Source: an uncultured Pseudomonadota bacterium (GTDB taxonomy: Bacteria; Pseudomonadota; Gammaproteobacteria; Burkholderiales; Burkholderiaceae_C). Taken from it: a stretch of 5,744 nt of DNA. The translations under genes were made by a program, and so were the position numbers. Below, one piece after another: positions 1 through 5,408 of this stretch. The stretch lies in NCBI GenBank assembly GCA_900320815.1, contig ONTY01000152.1, positions 1 to 5,744 on the forward strand, in the 5' to 3' direction. The stretch's first letter is position 1; every line of letters begins with the position of its first letter. Below the pieces are notes generated by a model, which searched no databases, was not told the origin of the DNA, and worked only from the letters and a program-made list of their open reading frames with translations.

Positions 1-508
1 GGATTTTTTGATACGCCAGCCGCGCGCCGCGCCCGGTGGGCAACTGGATAATGCCGCAACAGGTAAATCCATGCTTGCCCAGCAAATGCTGCATGATGCG
101 GTTATCGGCGTGCGTATCCATGCGGATATTGCCGCAGCGGGCAAAGGCAAACTCAAGCATGCCGGCAAATATGCCCTTTGCCCCAGGCTGCCCCATGATG
201 CGGTGCACGGTGTAATAGGACGGATTGGGCACGGCATCGTCCAGCCAGGCGCCGTCAATATGGGCATAACTTGGCTCTGGCGCGGGCACGAGGGCGAAGG
301 CGCCAATAACGCTGGCATCGCCATTTTCATTTTCAATGACGAAACTGTGCCCGCCCGTAATGTCGCGCTGCAAAACATCCGCCTGCGGATAGCCTCCCGC
401 CCACTGCTGCGGATTGCCGTTGCGTGCCATCACGCCGCGCGCTGCCTCGGCCAGGCGCAGCAGCGCGGGCAAGTCAGCAAGAGTGGCGGGGCGAATGTGG
501 TGGGGCAT
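1..508 (-). CDS. GNAT family N-acetyltransferase, 3' end outside window
   Basis: The frame is open from an ATG at 508 to the left edge, giving 169 complete codons with no stop, so the C-terminus is missing. It begins MPHHIRPATLADLPALLRLA, the usual beta1-alpha1 start of GCN5-related acetyltransferases, which move an acetyl group from acetyl-CoA to an amine. The acetyl-CoA loop is recognisable as QPGAKG (residues 107-112) after the beta4 strand. It has Ala where the family's Q/RxxGxG/A motif normally has Gly. The segment MDTHADNRIMQHLLGKHGF (130-148) is the typical beta5-alpha4 region of this family. The substrate cannot be told from sequence. A weak Shine-Dalgarno (AAGGA) sits about 11 bases before the ATG. 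The gene follows a stretch of about 325 bases of unclear content and probably has its own promoter. The family call is firm; the substrate is unknown. Confidence 0.88.
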   Translation of the reverse strand, partial: MPHHIRPATLADLPALLRLAEAARGVMARNGNPQQWAGGYPQADVLQRDITGGHSFVIENENGDASVIGAFALVPAPEPSYAHIDGAWLDDAVPNPSYYTVHRIMGQPGAKGIFAGMLEFAFARCGNIRMDTHADNRIMQHLLGKHGFTCCGIIQLPTGRGARLAYQKI

Positions 509-803
509 GGCGCGTGTCGTCCTTGTGGCGGCTTTTGTCGTGAAAACAAAATGGGTATTGCTCCATTGCCGGCATAATCTGCCGGCAAGAAGGTATTATT
601 GCTTGGAGTATAGTGTTTTTAGCGCCTGCCCTGACCACTTGGGCGGCGGCCTTGCGGGCGCGGGAAGCGAGAGCCGCCGGGGCGGTTTTGGACGTTGCCG
701 CCGCCACGTCTGCCATCGCTGCCCCAGTTGCCGCGCCTGCTTTGGGGGGCGGGAGCAGGAGCGCCGCCGACAAAAATGCTGTCAGCATTCTCTTGGTTAT
801 CAT
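474..803 (-). CDS. possible small secreted Ala-rich protein, reading frame uncertain
   Basis: Not recognised. An ATG at 803 sits 9 bases after a good Shine-Dalgarno (AAGGAG), so translation probably starts here, 31 bases after the possible rluB tail ends. The product would be 109 residues. The N-terminus MITKRMLTAFLSAALLL (1-17) looks like a signal peptide: a short basic stretch, then a hydrophobic core. A possible cleavage site lies near AGAA, followed by an Ala-rich stretch to about residue 60. The last 45 or so residues look non-coding, cross a palindromic hairpin and overlap the GNAT start by 35 bases. A different frame over 816-619 is at least as coding-like. A one-base gain in the C6 tract at 749-744 would join this signal-like start to that frame. 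The start is fairly well supported; the downstream sequence is not. Confidence 0.3.
   Translation of the reverse strand: MITKRMLTAFLSAALLLPPPKAGAATGAAMADVAAATSKTAPAALASRARKAAAQVVRAGAKNTILQAIIPSCRQIMPAMEQYPFCFHDKSRHKDDTRHAPPHSPRHSC
566..588. promoter_or_regulatory. 9-bp inverted repeat with palindromic arms upstream of the GNAT gene
   Basis: TTGCCGGCA (566-574) and TGCCGGCAA (580-588) form a perfect 9-bp inverted repeat with a 5-base loop. Each arm also contains the self-complementary octamer TGCCGGCA, so two identical palindromes sit 13 bp apart. No T-tract follows on either strand, so it is a poor intrinsic terminator. About 20 bases upstream on the minus strand, TATACT (612-607) resembles a -10 element, but no good -35 is visible. 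The repeat would then lie in the leader of the GNAT transcript, where an operator or an RNA hairpin is possible. The structure is seen directly; its function is inferred. Confidence 0.35.
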
Positions 804-816
804 GCTTCCATTCTCC
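619..816 (-). other. coding-like Gly/Arg-rich frame without a start codon
   Basis: This frame is open for 65 codons between TAA at 819 and TAA at 621-619. From about residue 20 it reads as a basic Gly/Arg/Pro-rich tail, for example SRRGNWGSDGRRGGGN and SRFPRPQGRRPSGQGRR. GGC, CGC and AAC codons dominate, as expected of a highly GC-biased gene. It has no ATG, GTG or TTG. It shares the main rluB frame but is separated from rluB by stops, so it is not a simple read-through. It may be the true continuation of the gene starting at 803 after a one-base change in the C6 tract, or a detached remnant of an RNA-binding protein tail. The Ala-rich frame at 803 could be its shadow, or the reverse. Confidence 0.3.
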
Positions 817-818
817 TT
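813..818 (-). promoter_or_regulatory. Shine-Dalgarno AAGGAG for the start at 803
   Basis: AAGGAG is a six-base match to the anti-Shine-Dalgarno consensus, 9 bases before the ATG at 803. It lies in an AT-rich patch (about 800-845) that stands out from the GC-rich surroundings and looks intergenic. An earlier ATG at 811 is only one base from the site and gives a three-residue peptide, so 803 is the better start. Confidence 0.6.
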
Positions 819-833
819 ATCATATACATTTTC

Positions 834-1019
834 TTATATTTTGCTGCGTTCAAAATCACGATCTGCACTGCGGGGGCTGCGCTGTTCAAATCCATTACCT
901 TCAAAACGACGTGCGCGCTGCGGGCGGTTGTCCTGATATTTACCATCACCGCTGCGAGAATTGCGCGGCGCGCGGTATTCACGATATTCGCGCGGTTCAC
1001 GATATTCGCGCACGGTAGC
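834..1019 (-). pseudogene. probable true rluB C-terminal tail in a shifted frame
   Basis: One frame away from rluB, a coding-like stretch runs to a TAA at 836-834. It contains [17 protein letters not shown] and, further on, basic and polar sequence ending RSADRDFERSKI. The hexapeptide unit [12 protein letters not shown] repeats in this frame, and the codons look normal, whereas the in-frame end of rluB uses ATA and stops inside the same DNA repeat. Dropping one C from the C6 tract at 1031-1026 would fuse this to the rluB body and add about 55 residues. It may therefore be a natural frameshift, a polymorphic homopolymer or a sequencing error. Arg-rich tails are common at the C-terminus of RluB. 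Confidence 0.5.
978..1011 (-). repeat. 16-bp direct repeat, 18-bp period
   Basis: TTCACGATATTCGCGC occurs at 978-993 and again at 996-1011 (plus-strand reading). The 18-base period is exactly six codons and encodes REYREP then REYREY in the shifted rluB tail frame. In the main rluB frame the same repeat supplies the TGA stop. A small internal duplication in a low-complexity tail is the simplest explanation. Confidence 0.8.
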
Positions 1020-2454
1020 CGCTGCGGGGGGCACTGCTGCGTTGCCCGCTTTTGCGCTGCGGCGCGCCGCGCGGGGAGCGGCGCCCTTGGGGGGCGAAGG
1101 CTTCGCCGTCCGCGTCCCAGAAGGCTTCGCGCCTGCTGCCGCCGCGCTCACCGCCCGCGCCGCGCGACGCTCGGCGATCGTTTGGGGCGGGTTTGGGGCG
1201 CGATGGGCGCGGACCGCTGCCAGCGGCGCGGTCGGCGCCTTTGCGGCGGCGCTGCGGTGCATTTCCCCCTTGCTTGCCGCCGGGTTTGCTGCCCTGCCCC
1301 GCCGCAGGCGCGGCATGCAGCACGCCTTCGCCCGCGCCGCTGGCGTGGACAAGGGCGCGCACTTCTGCCGCGCTCAATTCAATGAAGCTGCCGCGCCGCA
1401 GTCCGCGCGGCAGGCGCACGGCGCCGTAGCGGATGCGAATGAGGCGGCTGACGGCGTGCCCCAGCGCCTCAATCATGCGGCGCACTTCGCGGTTGCGCCC
1501 TTCGCTGATGGCCACGCGATACCACTGGTTGGCGCTTTCGTTGCTGGCGCCCTCCGCCTGAATGCAGTTGAAGCGCGCGGGGCCGTCGTCCAGTTCCACG
1601 CCCGCCAGCAAGCGCTGCTGTTCTTCATCGCTTAGCGCGCCGAGTACGCGCACGGCGTATTCGCGCTCCAGTCCGAAGCGCGGGTGCATGAGGCGGTTGG
1701 CCAGCGCGCCGGAGTTGGTGAGCAGCAGCAGCCCTTCGGTGTTCAGGTCAAGGCGCCCGACGCTTTGCCACTTGCCCTGGATGGCGGGCAGATGCGGCAA
1801 GGCGCGAAAGACGGTGGGACGACCCGCAGGGTCATCGTGCGTGACGACTTCGCCTGCCGGCTTGTGATACGCCAGCACGCGCGGCGCCGGTGAGCCGGTG
1901 CGCAGGCGCACGGCACGCCCGTCAAGGGTGATGCGGTCGCTGGCACTGATGCGCTGACCTACGTGCGCCACTTCACCATTCACCGCCACGCGCCCATCGG
2001 CAATCCACTGCTCCATCTCAAAGCGCGAGCCGTAGCCGCTTTGCGCCAGCGCCTTGTGCAGCTTGACGCTGCCCGCCAGCGGGGCGGCGGTGGCCTCTTC
2101 TGCTTCTTCTTGCTCTGACTCTTCTTGTGCGGCTTCTTGCCGGGCTGGCGCGGCTTGTGCTGCTGCCTGAGGCTCTTCTGCGGGCTGCTGCGCCTGGGCG
2201 TCAAAGCGCCCAGAGAGCAGGTCGTCAAAGCTGACGGCTTCGCGCAGCGCCTCTTCCTGCGGGGTGGTTTCGGGGACAGCGCCTTCTTCAGGCGCTGGTG
2301 CCGGAGGCTCTGGTGTTTCTTCTCGCGGCGCTTCTGCGGCGGGCGCCACTGCCTCACCGGGCGCAGCAGCGTCGTCTTGCGGCGCTGGCGCTTCGTGTTG
2401 TTCCGTGGGCTGTTCGGGCTGCTGGGCGTCAGGCGTGGGGGTATCGGCGTTCAT
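997..2454 (-). CDS. rluB: 23S rRNA pseudouridine synthase, RluB type, with long tails
   Basis: RsuA/RluB-family enzyme that isomerises a uridine in 23S rRNA; E. coli RluB acts at U2605. The order is: an acidic Ala/Glu/Pro/Gln-rich extension (1-125), an S4 RNA-binding domain (about 131-180, [14 protein letters not shown] onward), and the catalytic domain (about 190-365). The family motif [13 protein letters not shown] (232-244) carries the catalytic Asp236, and [13 protein letters not shown] (321-333) is also typical. A basic Arg/Gly/Pro/Ser-rich tail follows. The core is intact, and the 485 residues are long because of both tails. The ATG at 2454 has no strong Shine-Dalgarno. A terminator just upstream means the promoter should lie in 2455-2522, where I see no clear boxes. 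The last residues (GYRARIS) are probably not the native end: a better tail continues in another frame to 834. RluB is preferred over RluE/RluF because of the S4 domain and tails, but these paralogues are close. Confidence 0.85.
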   Translation of the reverse strand: MNADTPTPDAQQPEQPTEQHEAPAPQDDAAAPGEAVAPAAEAPREETPEPPAPAPEEGAVPETTPQEEALREAVSFDDLLSGRFDAQAQQPAEEPQAAAQAAPARQEAAQEESEQEEAEEATAAPLAGSVKLHKALAQSGYGSRFEMEQWIADGRVAVNGEVAHVGQRISASDRITLDGRAVRLRTGSPAPRVLAYHKPAGEVVTHDDPAGRPTVFRALPHLPAIQGKWQSVGRLDLNTEGLLLLTNSGALANRLMHPRFGLEREYAVRVLGALSDEEQQRLLAGVELDDGPARFNCIQAEGASNESANQWYRVAISEGRNREVRRMIEALGHAVSRLIRIRYGAVRLPRGLRRGSFIELSAAEVRALVHASGAGEGVLHAAPAAGQGSKPGGKQGGNAPQRRRKGADRAAGSGPRPSRPKPAPNDRRASRGAGGERGGSRREAFWDADGEAFAPQGRRSPRGAPQRKSGQRSSAPRSGYRARIS

Positions 2455-2522
2455 AGGGTGTGTCCCGGTGTTGTTCTGAAAAATGGGAGCGCACGCCCGC
2501 TCTGTGGGGCAAAGCGCATATG

Positions 2523-2558
2523 AAAAAAGGCGCCTGGCTTAGATGGAAGCCAGGCGCC
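2523..2558 (-). terminator. strong intrinsic terminator after tRNA-Val
   Basis: Reading the minus strand, GGCGCCTGGCTT (2558-2547) and AAGCCAGGCGCC (2540-2529) form a perfect 12-bp stem with a 6-base loop, followed directly by six T (2528-2523). The plus strand has no T-tract after the stem, so it works in one direction. It lies 10 bases past the tRNA 3' end, closes the dnaQ/tRNA transcript and separates it from rluB. Confidence 0.93.
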
Positions 2559-2568
2559 TTGCGGTGTG

Positions 2569-2643
2569 TGGTGGGTGATACATGGTTCGAACATGTGACC
2601 CCTGCCGTGTGAAGGCAGTGCTCTACCACTGAGCTAATCACCC
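2569..2643 (-). tRNA. tRNA-Val, anticodon CAC
   Basis: A complete 75-base cloverleaf can be folded. The acceptor stem pairs GGGTGAT (2643-2637) with ATCACCC (2579-2573), followed by A73 and an encoded CCA. The D-arm contains AGCTCAGTGGTAGAGC. The anticodon stem CTGCC/GGCAG encloses the loop TTCACAC, giving anticodon CAC, which reads GUG valine codons. The T-arm carries GTTCGAACC. It starts 29 bases after the dnaQ stop and ends just before a strong terminator, so it is probably processed from the dnaQ transcript. No separate promoter is evident in the short gap. Confidence 0.96.
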
Positions 2644-2661
2644 GCTTCTCGCGCGAAGCGG
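2642..2661 (-). other. hairpin between dnaQ and tRNA-Val, overlapping the tRNA 5' end
   Basis: In the transcript, CCGCTTC (2661-2655) pairs with GAAGCGG (2648-2642) across a 6-base loop, a perfect 7-bp stem. Its last two G residues are tRNA positions 1 and 2, so the hairpin and the tRNA acceptor stem are mutually exclusive. No T-tract follows, so it is not a terminator. It could guide 5' processing of the tRNA or cap the dnaQ mRNA end. The pairing is seen directly; the role is inferred. Confidence 0.45.
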
Positions 2662-2672
2662 CGGATTGTATA

Positions 2673-3413
2673 TCAAAGCTGCGCGCCCTGTCCCGCCGCC
2701 ACGTTTTGCTCTGCCTGGCGCCAGAGCGTGGCGCCGCTGCTTGCCTTATCCAGCACGGTCAGCACCGCCTCATGCGCCGCAAGTTCTTCGGCGCTGGCGC
2801 GCAGCACGGGCAGCTTCAAGCCGCTGAAATCCACGCGGCGCTGCGGCGCACTGCCCACCTCACCTTCTTGCTCATCGTCGATGGCCAGGCTCTCTTGTCC
2901 GCGCGTGAGCGCCAGATAGACATCCGCCAGCAGCTCCGCGTCCAGCAGCGCACCGTGCAGCGTACGCCGGGAGTTGTCCACGCCCAGGCGCTCGCACAGC
3001 GCGTCCAGGCTGTTGCGCTTGCCCGGGTAGAGCTGGCGCGCCATCAGCAGCGTGTCCGTAATGCTGTCCACATGGCTGGCCAGTGGCGGCAGGCCGGCGC
3101 GCCCCAGTTCTGCGTCCAGAAAACCCACGTCAAACGGTGCGTTGTGGATAATGACTTCGGCGCCTGCAATATATTTTAGAAACTCCGCTGCGGCGTCGGC
3201 AAACTTGGGCTTGTCGCTCAAAAACTCGCTGCTGAGCCCGTGCACGCGCAAGGCATCCGGATGGCTGTCGCGCTCCGGATTCAAATACAGGTGCAGATTA
3301 TTTTTTGTCAGCCGGCGGCCAATCAGCTCCACGCAACCAATTTCCACGATGCGGTCGCCCTGCGCGGCGTCCAGCCCGGTCGTTTCAGTGTCCAGCACGA
3401 TTTGGCGGTGCAT
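2673..3413 (-). CDS. dnaQ: DNA polymerase III epsilon subunit, 3'-5' proofreading exonuclease
   Basis: The 246-residue product matches the replicative proofreading subunit, which removes misincorporated nucleotides within the Pol III core. All DEDDh catalytic positions are present: Asp8 and Glu10 in DTETTG (8-13, Exo I), Asp95 in HNAPFD (90-95, Exo II), and His153 and Asp158 in HGALLDAELLADVYLALT (Exo III). After a linker (about 172-200), residues 205-232 (ASAEELAAHEAVL, ending in TLWRQ) match the C-terminal segment that binds the alpha subunit's PHP domain. This marks a true DnaQ rather than a general RNase T-like exonuclease. Length is close to the E. coli protein (243). The ATG at 3413 is 16 bases after the fdx stop and lacks a clear Shine-Dalgarno, so coupling to fdx is likely. 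tRNA-Val and a terminator follow. Confidence 0.96.
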   Translation of the reverse strand: MHRQIVLDTETTGLDAAQGDRIVEIGCVELIGRRLTKNNLHLYLNPERDSHPDALRVHGLSSEFLSDKPKFADAAAEFLKYIAGAEVIIHNAPFDVGFLDAELGRAGLPPLASHVDSITDTLLMARQLYPGKRNSLDALCERLGVDNSRRTLHGALLDAELLADVYLALTRGQESLAIDDEQEGEVGSAPQRRVDFSGLKLPVLRASAEELAAHEAVLTVLDKASSGATLWRQAEQNVAAGQGAQL

Positions 3414-3429
3414 GATTCAAAGCGGTTTT

Positions 3430-3768
3430 TCAATGATTTTCACGCGCGTGATTGATGGAGTAGCGTGGAATCTCCACCGTCACATCCTCCGCGCCGATGA
3501 TGGCCTGACACGTCAGGCGCGAGGTGGCCTCCAGCCCCCACGCCATATCCAGCAAGTCTTCTTCCTGCTCGCCCGCCTCCGAGAGCGAGTCAAAGCCCTG
3601 CCGCACAACGCAGTGGCAGGTGGTGCAGGCGCAGTTCATGCCGCAGGCGCGGTCAAGCTCGACGCCGTTGTCGGCCATCGCCTGGCACAGCGACACGCCT
3701 GCCGGCGCCTCAAACGCCGCCCCCTGCGGGCAGTATTCAGGATGGGGAAGAACAGTAATCGTGGGCAT
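3430..3768 (-). CDS. fdx: ISC-type [2Fe-2S] ferredoxin
   Basis: The 112-residue product closely follows the adrenodoxin-like ferredoxin of the ISC iron-sulfur assembly pathway, which supplies electrons during cluster synthesis on IscU with the cysteine desulfurase IscS. The four cluster ligands are Cys42, Cys48 and Cys51 in ACGMNCACTTCHC (41-53) plus Cys87 in SRLTCQA, the same spacing as E. coli Fdx. The extra Cys46 is also typical. The C-terminus VEIPRYSINHARENH is highly characteristic. The ATG at 3768 gives MPTITVLPHPEYCPQG, the normal family N-terminus; the frame is open further upstream but those residues do not look like Fdx. No clear Shine-Dalgarno is seen. The usual partners hscB, hscA and iscX are not intact beside it, and dnaQ follows 16 bases later. 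Confidence 0.95.
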   Translation of the reverse strand: MPTITVLPHPEYCPQGAAFEAPAGVSLCQAMADNGVELDRACGMNCACTTCHCVVRQGFDSLSEAGEQEEDLLDMAWGLEATSRLTCQAIIGAEDVTVEIPRYSINHARENH

Positions 3769-3985
3769 GTGCTTGGGTGCTGACTGGCAAAGGGGGCGAG
3801 TGTGCCGCAAGGCGCGCCTGCATATCCTCTTCACGCGCTGCCGGCACGCCTTTGAGCGTGCCCCAAACTCGCGCCCGATGTGAGCGCGCGGCGGATGCTT
3901 TCGACGAGGGCTTCGGCACTGCGTGCGCCATCTTTCGCTGCATCAATCAAGGCAAGAGAGAGCTCTTCTTGTTTTTTGCATCCAT
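3737..3985 (-). pseudogene. broken small ORF, possible hscA 3' remnant or recoded peptide
   Basis: Not identified. An ATG at 3985, preceded by AGGGA at a 9-base spacing, gives only 12 residues (MDAKNKKSSLLP). Its codons GCA AAA AAC form an A AAA AAC heptamer. A -1 slip there, or a seventh A in the A6 tract (3977-3972), continues in a coding-like frame, EELSLALIDAAKDGARSAEA then LVESIRRALTSGASL, to a TGA at 3833. Loss of one G from the G4 at 3864-3861 would move it into a third frame (TLKGVPAAREEDMQARLAAH), ending at 3737 inside fdx. The composite would be about 82 residues. SIRRALTSGASL resembles the C-terminal end of HscA as I remember it (SVRRAL in E. coli), and hscA normally precedes fdx. 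A decayed gene, sequencing errors and real recoding are all open. Confidence 0.35.
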
Positions 3986-4028
3986 TTTGTGTATTCCCTA
4001 AAGAAGCACATCAAAAAAATGGGCGCCA

Positions 4029-4937
4029 TCACTCGCGCTGCTGCGAGGCTTCGTCCCTCCCGCAACCATCCCCTTGTTTTTTGCTTGCTTTTTCTTCTTC
4101 CGTAGTGCGGAAAACTTCGGGCAGCGGTGGGGCGGCACCATTATCTGGCACGCCGAGGGCGCGGCTGTGTTCGCGGATGCTGGCCATGCGGCTTTCAAAA
4201 TCGGGGTGTGACGACATGATTTCTGGCAGCGCCTCGTGCCCGCCGCCCTCGCGCTGCTGCAAGCCCTCAAACAGCCGCAGCGCGCCGCCGGTGTGACCAT
4301 AAAGCTGCGCGAGGGCGGCAGCAGCGGCGCGGTCAGCAGCGGCTTCCTGGCTACGGGTGTAGGAGAGCATGCTCAGCTGAGCCGTCATGCCCATGAGCGC
4401 GCCGATGCTCTCCACATTGGCCATGAGCAGCGTGGCACCGATGGCGCGCACCATGCCGCGCGCCACGTCGCGGTGCTGTACGTGGGCGATTTCGTGCGCC
4501 AGCAGCGCGGCGAGTTCGTCTTCGGAGTGCATTTTTTCCAATATGCCGTGAAACACGACGATATGCCCTCCAGGGAAGGCAGCGGCATTATCAACATCAG
4601 ACACGTTGTAATGCACGGCAATATCCATGCCGACGGGCAGCTGCATGGCGGTGGATATTTTTCCCGCCAGGCGGCGCAATTCCTCCTCACGCGCCTTGGC
4701 GCGCGGGCTGGTGCAGGCGCTAGAGAGCAGCGCAAATCTGCTGCCCATCAGCTGCTGCTCCCAGGAAAATGGAATATGGGGCGCCAGCAGCGTGGCTGCC
4801 ACGCCAATGCAAAACAGGCACAGCGCAAATATCGCCAGCGCCGTGGCGCCGAGCACAAAAAATGTGCGCAGCGGCTGGTGGCGCTGGGGAGCGTTAATGC
4901 CTTCGGGAATGGTGGGGTTGCTGTATTCCTCGTGCAT
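4029..4937 (-). CDS. membrane-anchored M48 family zinc metalloprotease
   Basis: The 302-residue product has one strong N-terminal transmembrane segment (about 26-53, FVLGATALAIFALCLFCIGV) and then an M48 peptidase domain. The zinc site HEIAH (148-152) supplies two His ligands and catalytic Glu149. The third ligand is Glu198 in SQEAAAD (196-202). SSHPDFESR (242-250) is the conserved SHP motif of this group. A moderately hydrophobic stretch (165-192) between the zinc motifs is usual. The tail (280-302) is charged. M48 enzymes degrade misfolded or damaged envelope proteins; the substrate here is unknown. It lacks the multi-helix N-terminus of HtpX and the TPRs of BepA. Flanking charges do not settle topology. 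The start is 6 bases after the stop of the anchored YbjQ gene, with a poor Shine-Dalgarno, which suggests translational coupling. Confidence 0.9.
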   Translation of the reverse strand: MHEEYSNPTIPEGINAPQRHQPLRTFFVLGATALAIFALCLFCIGVAATLLAPHIPFSWEQQLMGSRFALLSSACTSPRAKAREEELRRLAGKISTAMQLPVGMDIAVHYNVSDVDNAAAFPGGHIVVFHGILEKMHSEDELAALLAHEIAHVQHRDVARGMVRAIGATLLMANVESIGALMGMTAQLSMLSYTRSQEAAADRAAAAALAQLYGHTGGALRLFEGLQQREGGGHEALPEIMSSHPDFESRMASIREHSRALGVPDNGAAPPLPEVFRTTEEEKASKKQGDGCGRDEASQQRE

Positions 4938-4943
4938 GTGTGT

Positions 4944-5402
4944 TCAGGCAGCAGAGCGCGGGATGACGGCGGTGCCGTAGGCGATGACTTCCACGCAGCC
5001 CGCTTGCTGCTGCTGCTGGCCCAAAATGCTGCTGGTGGAGAATTTGACGTTGAATATCAGGCGCGCGCCTCGGATGGCGGCGTCGTGCTTCATGCGCAGG
5101 ATGGCTTCGCGGCGCGCGCGCTCAACCAGCGTTTCATACGCGCCGATGCGCCCGCCAAGAAAATGCACAAAGGCGGCGGTGGCCATTTTGAAGTAATCCA
5201 TGCCAATAACGACGCTGCCACACACAAAGGCGGTGGTGCATTCGCGCCTGGGCAGGCGCTTTTCAGGCACAAGGATGATGTGGCGCAGTTGCCGCTCGCG
5301 CTCTTTAATGGAGGCGTAGTGGCGCTTTTCAGCAATGCTGCCAAAGACAAAACCGATCACCAGCAGCGCCAGAACCAGCAGCAGTTGAAGGATGTCAGCC
5401 AC
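4944..5402 (-). CDS. membrane-anchored YbjQ/DUF74 domain protein
   Basis: The 152-residue product has a single N-terminal transmembrane helix (about 4-22, ILQLLLVLALLVIGFVFGS) followed by a strongly basic stretch (26-40). By the positive-inside rule this places the C-terminal domain in the cytoplasm. Residues about 41-148 form a divergent YbjQ (UPF0145/DUF74, 'heavy-metal-binding') domain, with GGRIGAYETLVERARREAI (83-101) and VEVIAYGTAV (137-146) aligning to its neighbour. YbjQ proteins are small oligomeric folds of unclear function, and the metal-binding label is not proven. A run of five Gln (129-133) lies in a loop. The start is GTG at 5402, supported by GAGGT with 8-base spacing. The ATG at 5409 stops after four codons. 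The ribosome site overlaps the previous gene's end and M48 follows 6 bases later, so the three genes are probably one operon. Confidence 0.85.
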   Translation of the reverse strand: MADILQLLLVLALLVIGFVFGSIAEKRHYASIKERERQLRHIILVPEKRLPRRECTTAFVCGSVVIGMDYFKMATAAFVHFLGGRIGAYETLVERARREAILRMKHDAAIRGARLIFNVKFSTSSILGQQQQQAGCVEVIAYGTAVIPRSAA

Positions 5403-5408
5403 GGTGCA

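Noticed and set aside
8..577. A 189-codon open frame on the plus strand
   Set aside because: It is antisense to the GNAT gene, whose acetyl-CoA motif and family features are on the minus strand.
414..1385. A 323-codon open frame on the plus strand
   Set aside because: It spans the rluB tail, an AT-rich gap and the GNAT start in antisense. The product is Cys/Arg-rich nonsense typical of a shadow frame.
2455..2522. A rluB promoter in the gap after the terminator
   Set aside because: One is expected here, but no -35/-10 pair with good spacing could be picked out.
3766..3834. A longer fdx start at 3834
   Set aside because: The extra 22 residues do not resemble ferredoxin N-termini, while MPTITV at 3768 does.
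3737..3900. Resemblance of the LKGV segment to type III secretion chaperones (SycD/LcrH N-terminus)
   Set aside because: Only a few residues agree. No TPR follows and no secretion genes are nearby.
4013..4031. A T7 run (minus strand) just after the M48 stop, as an intrinsic terminator
   Set aside because: The only stem before it is about 4 bp (GCGC/GCGC) with a long loop, too weak to call.
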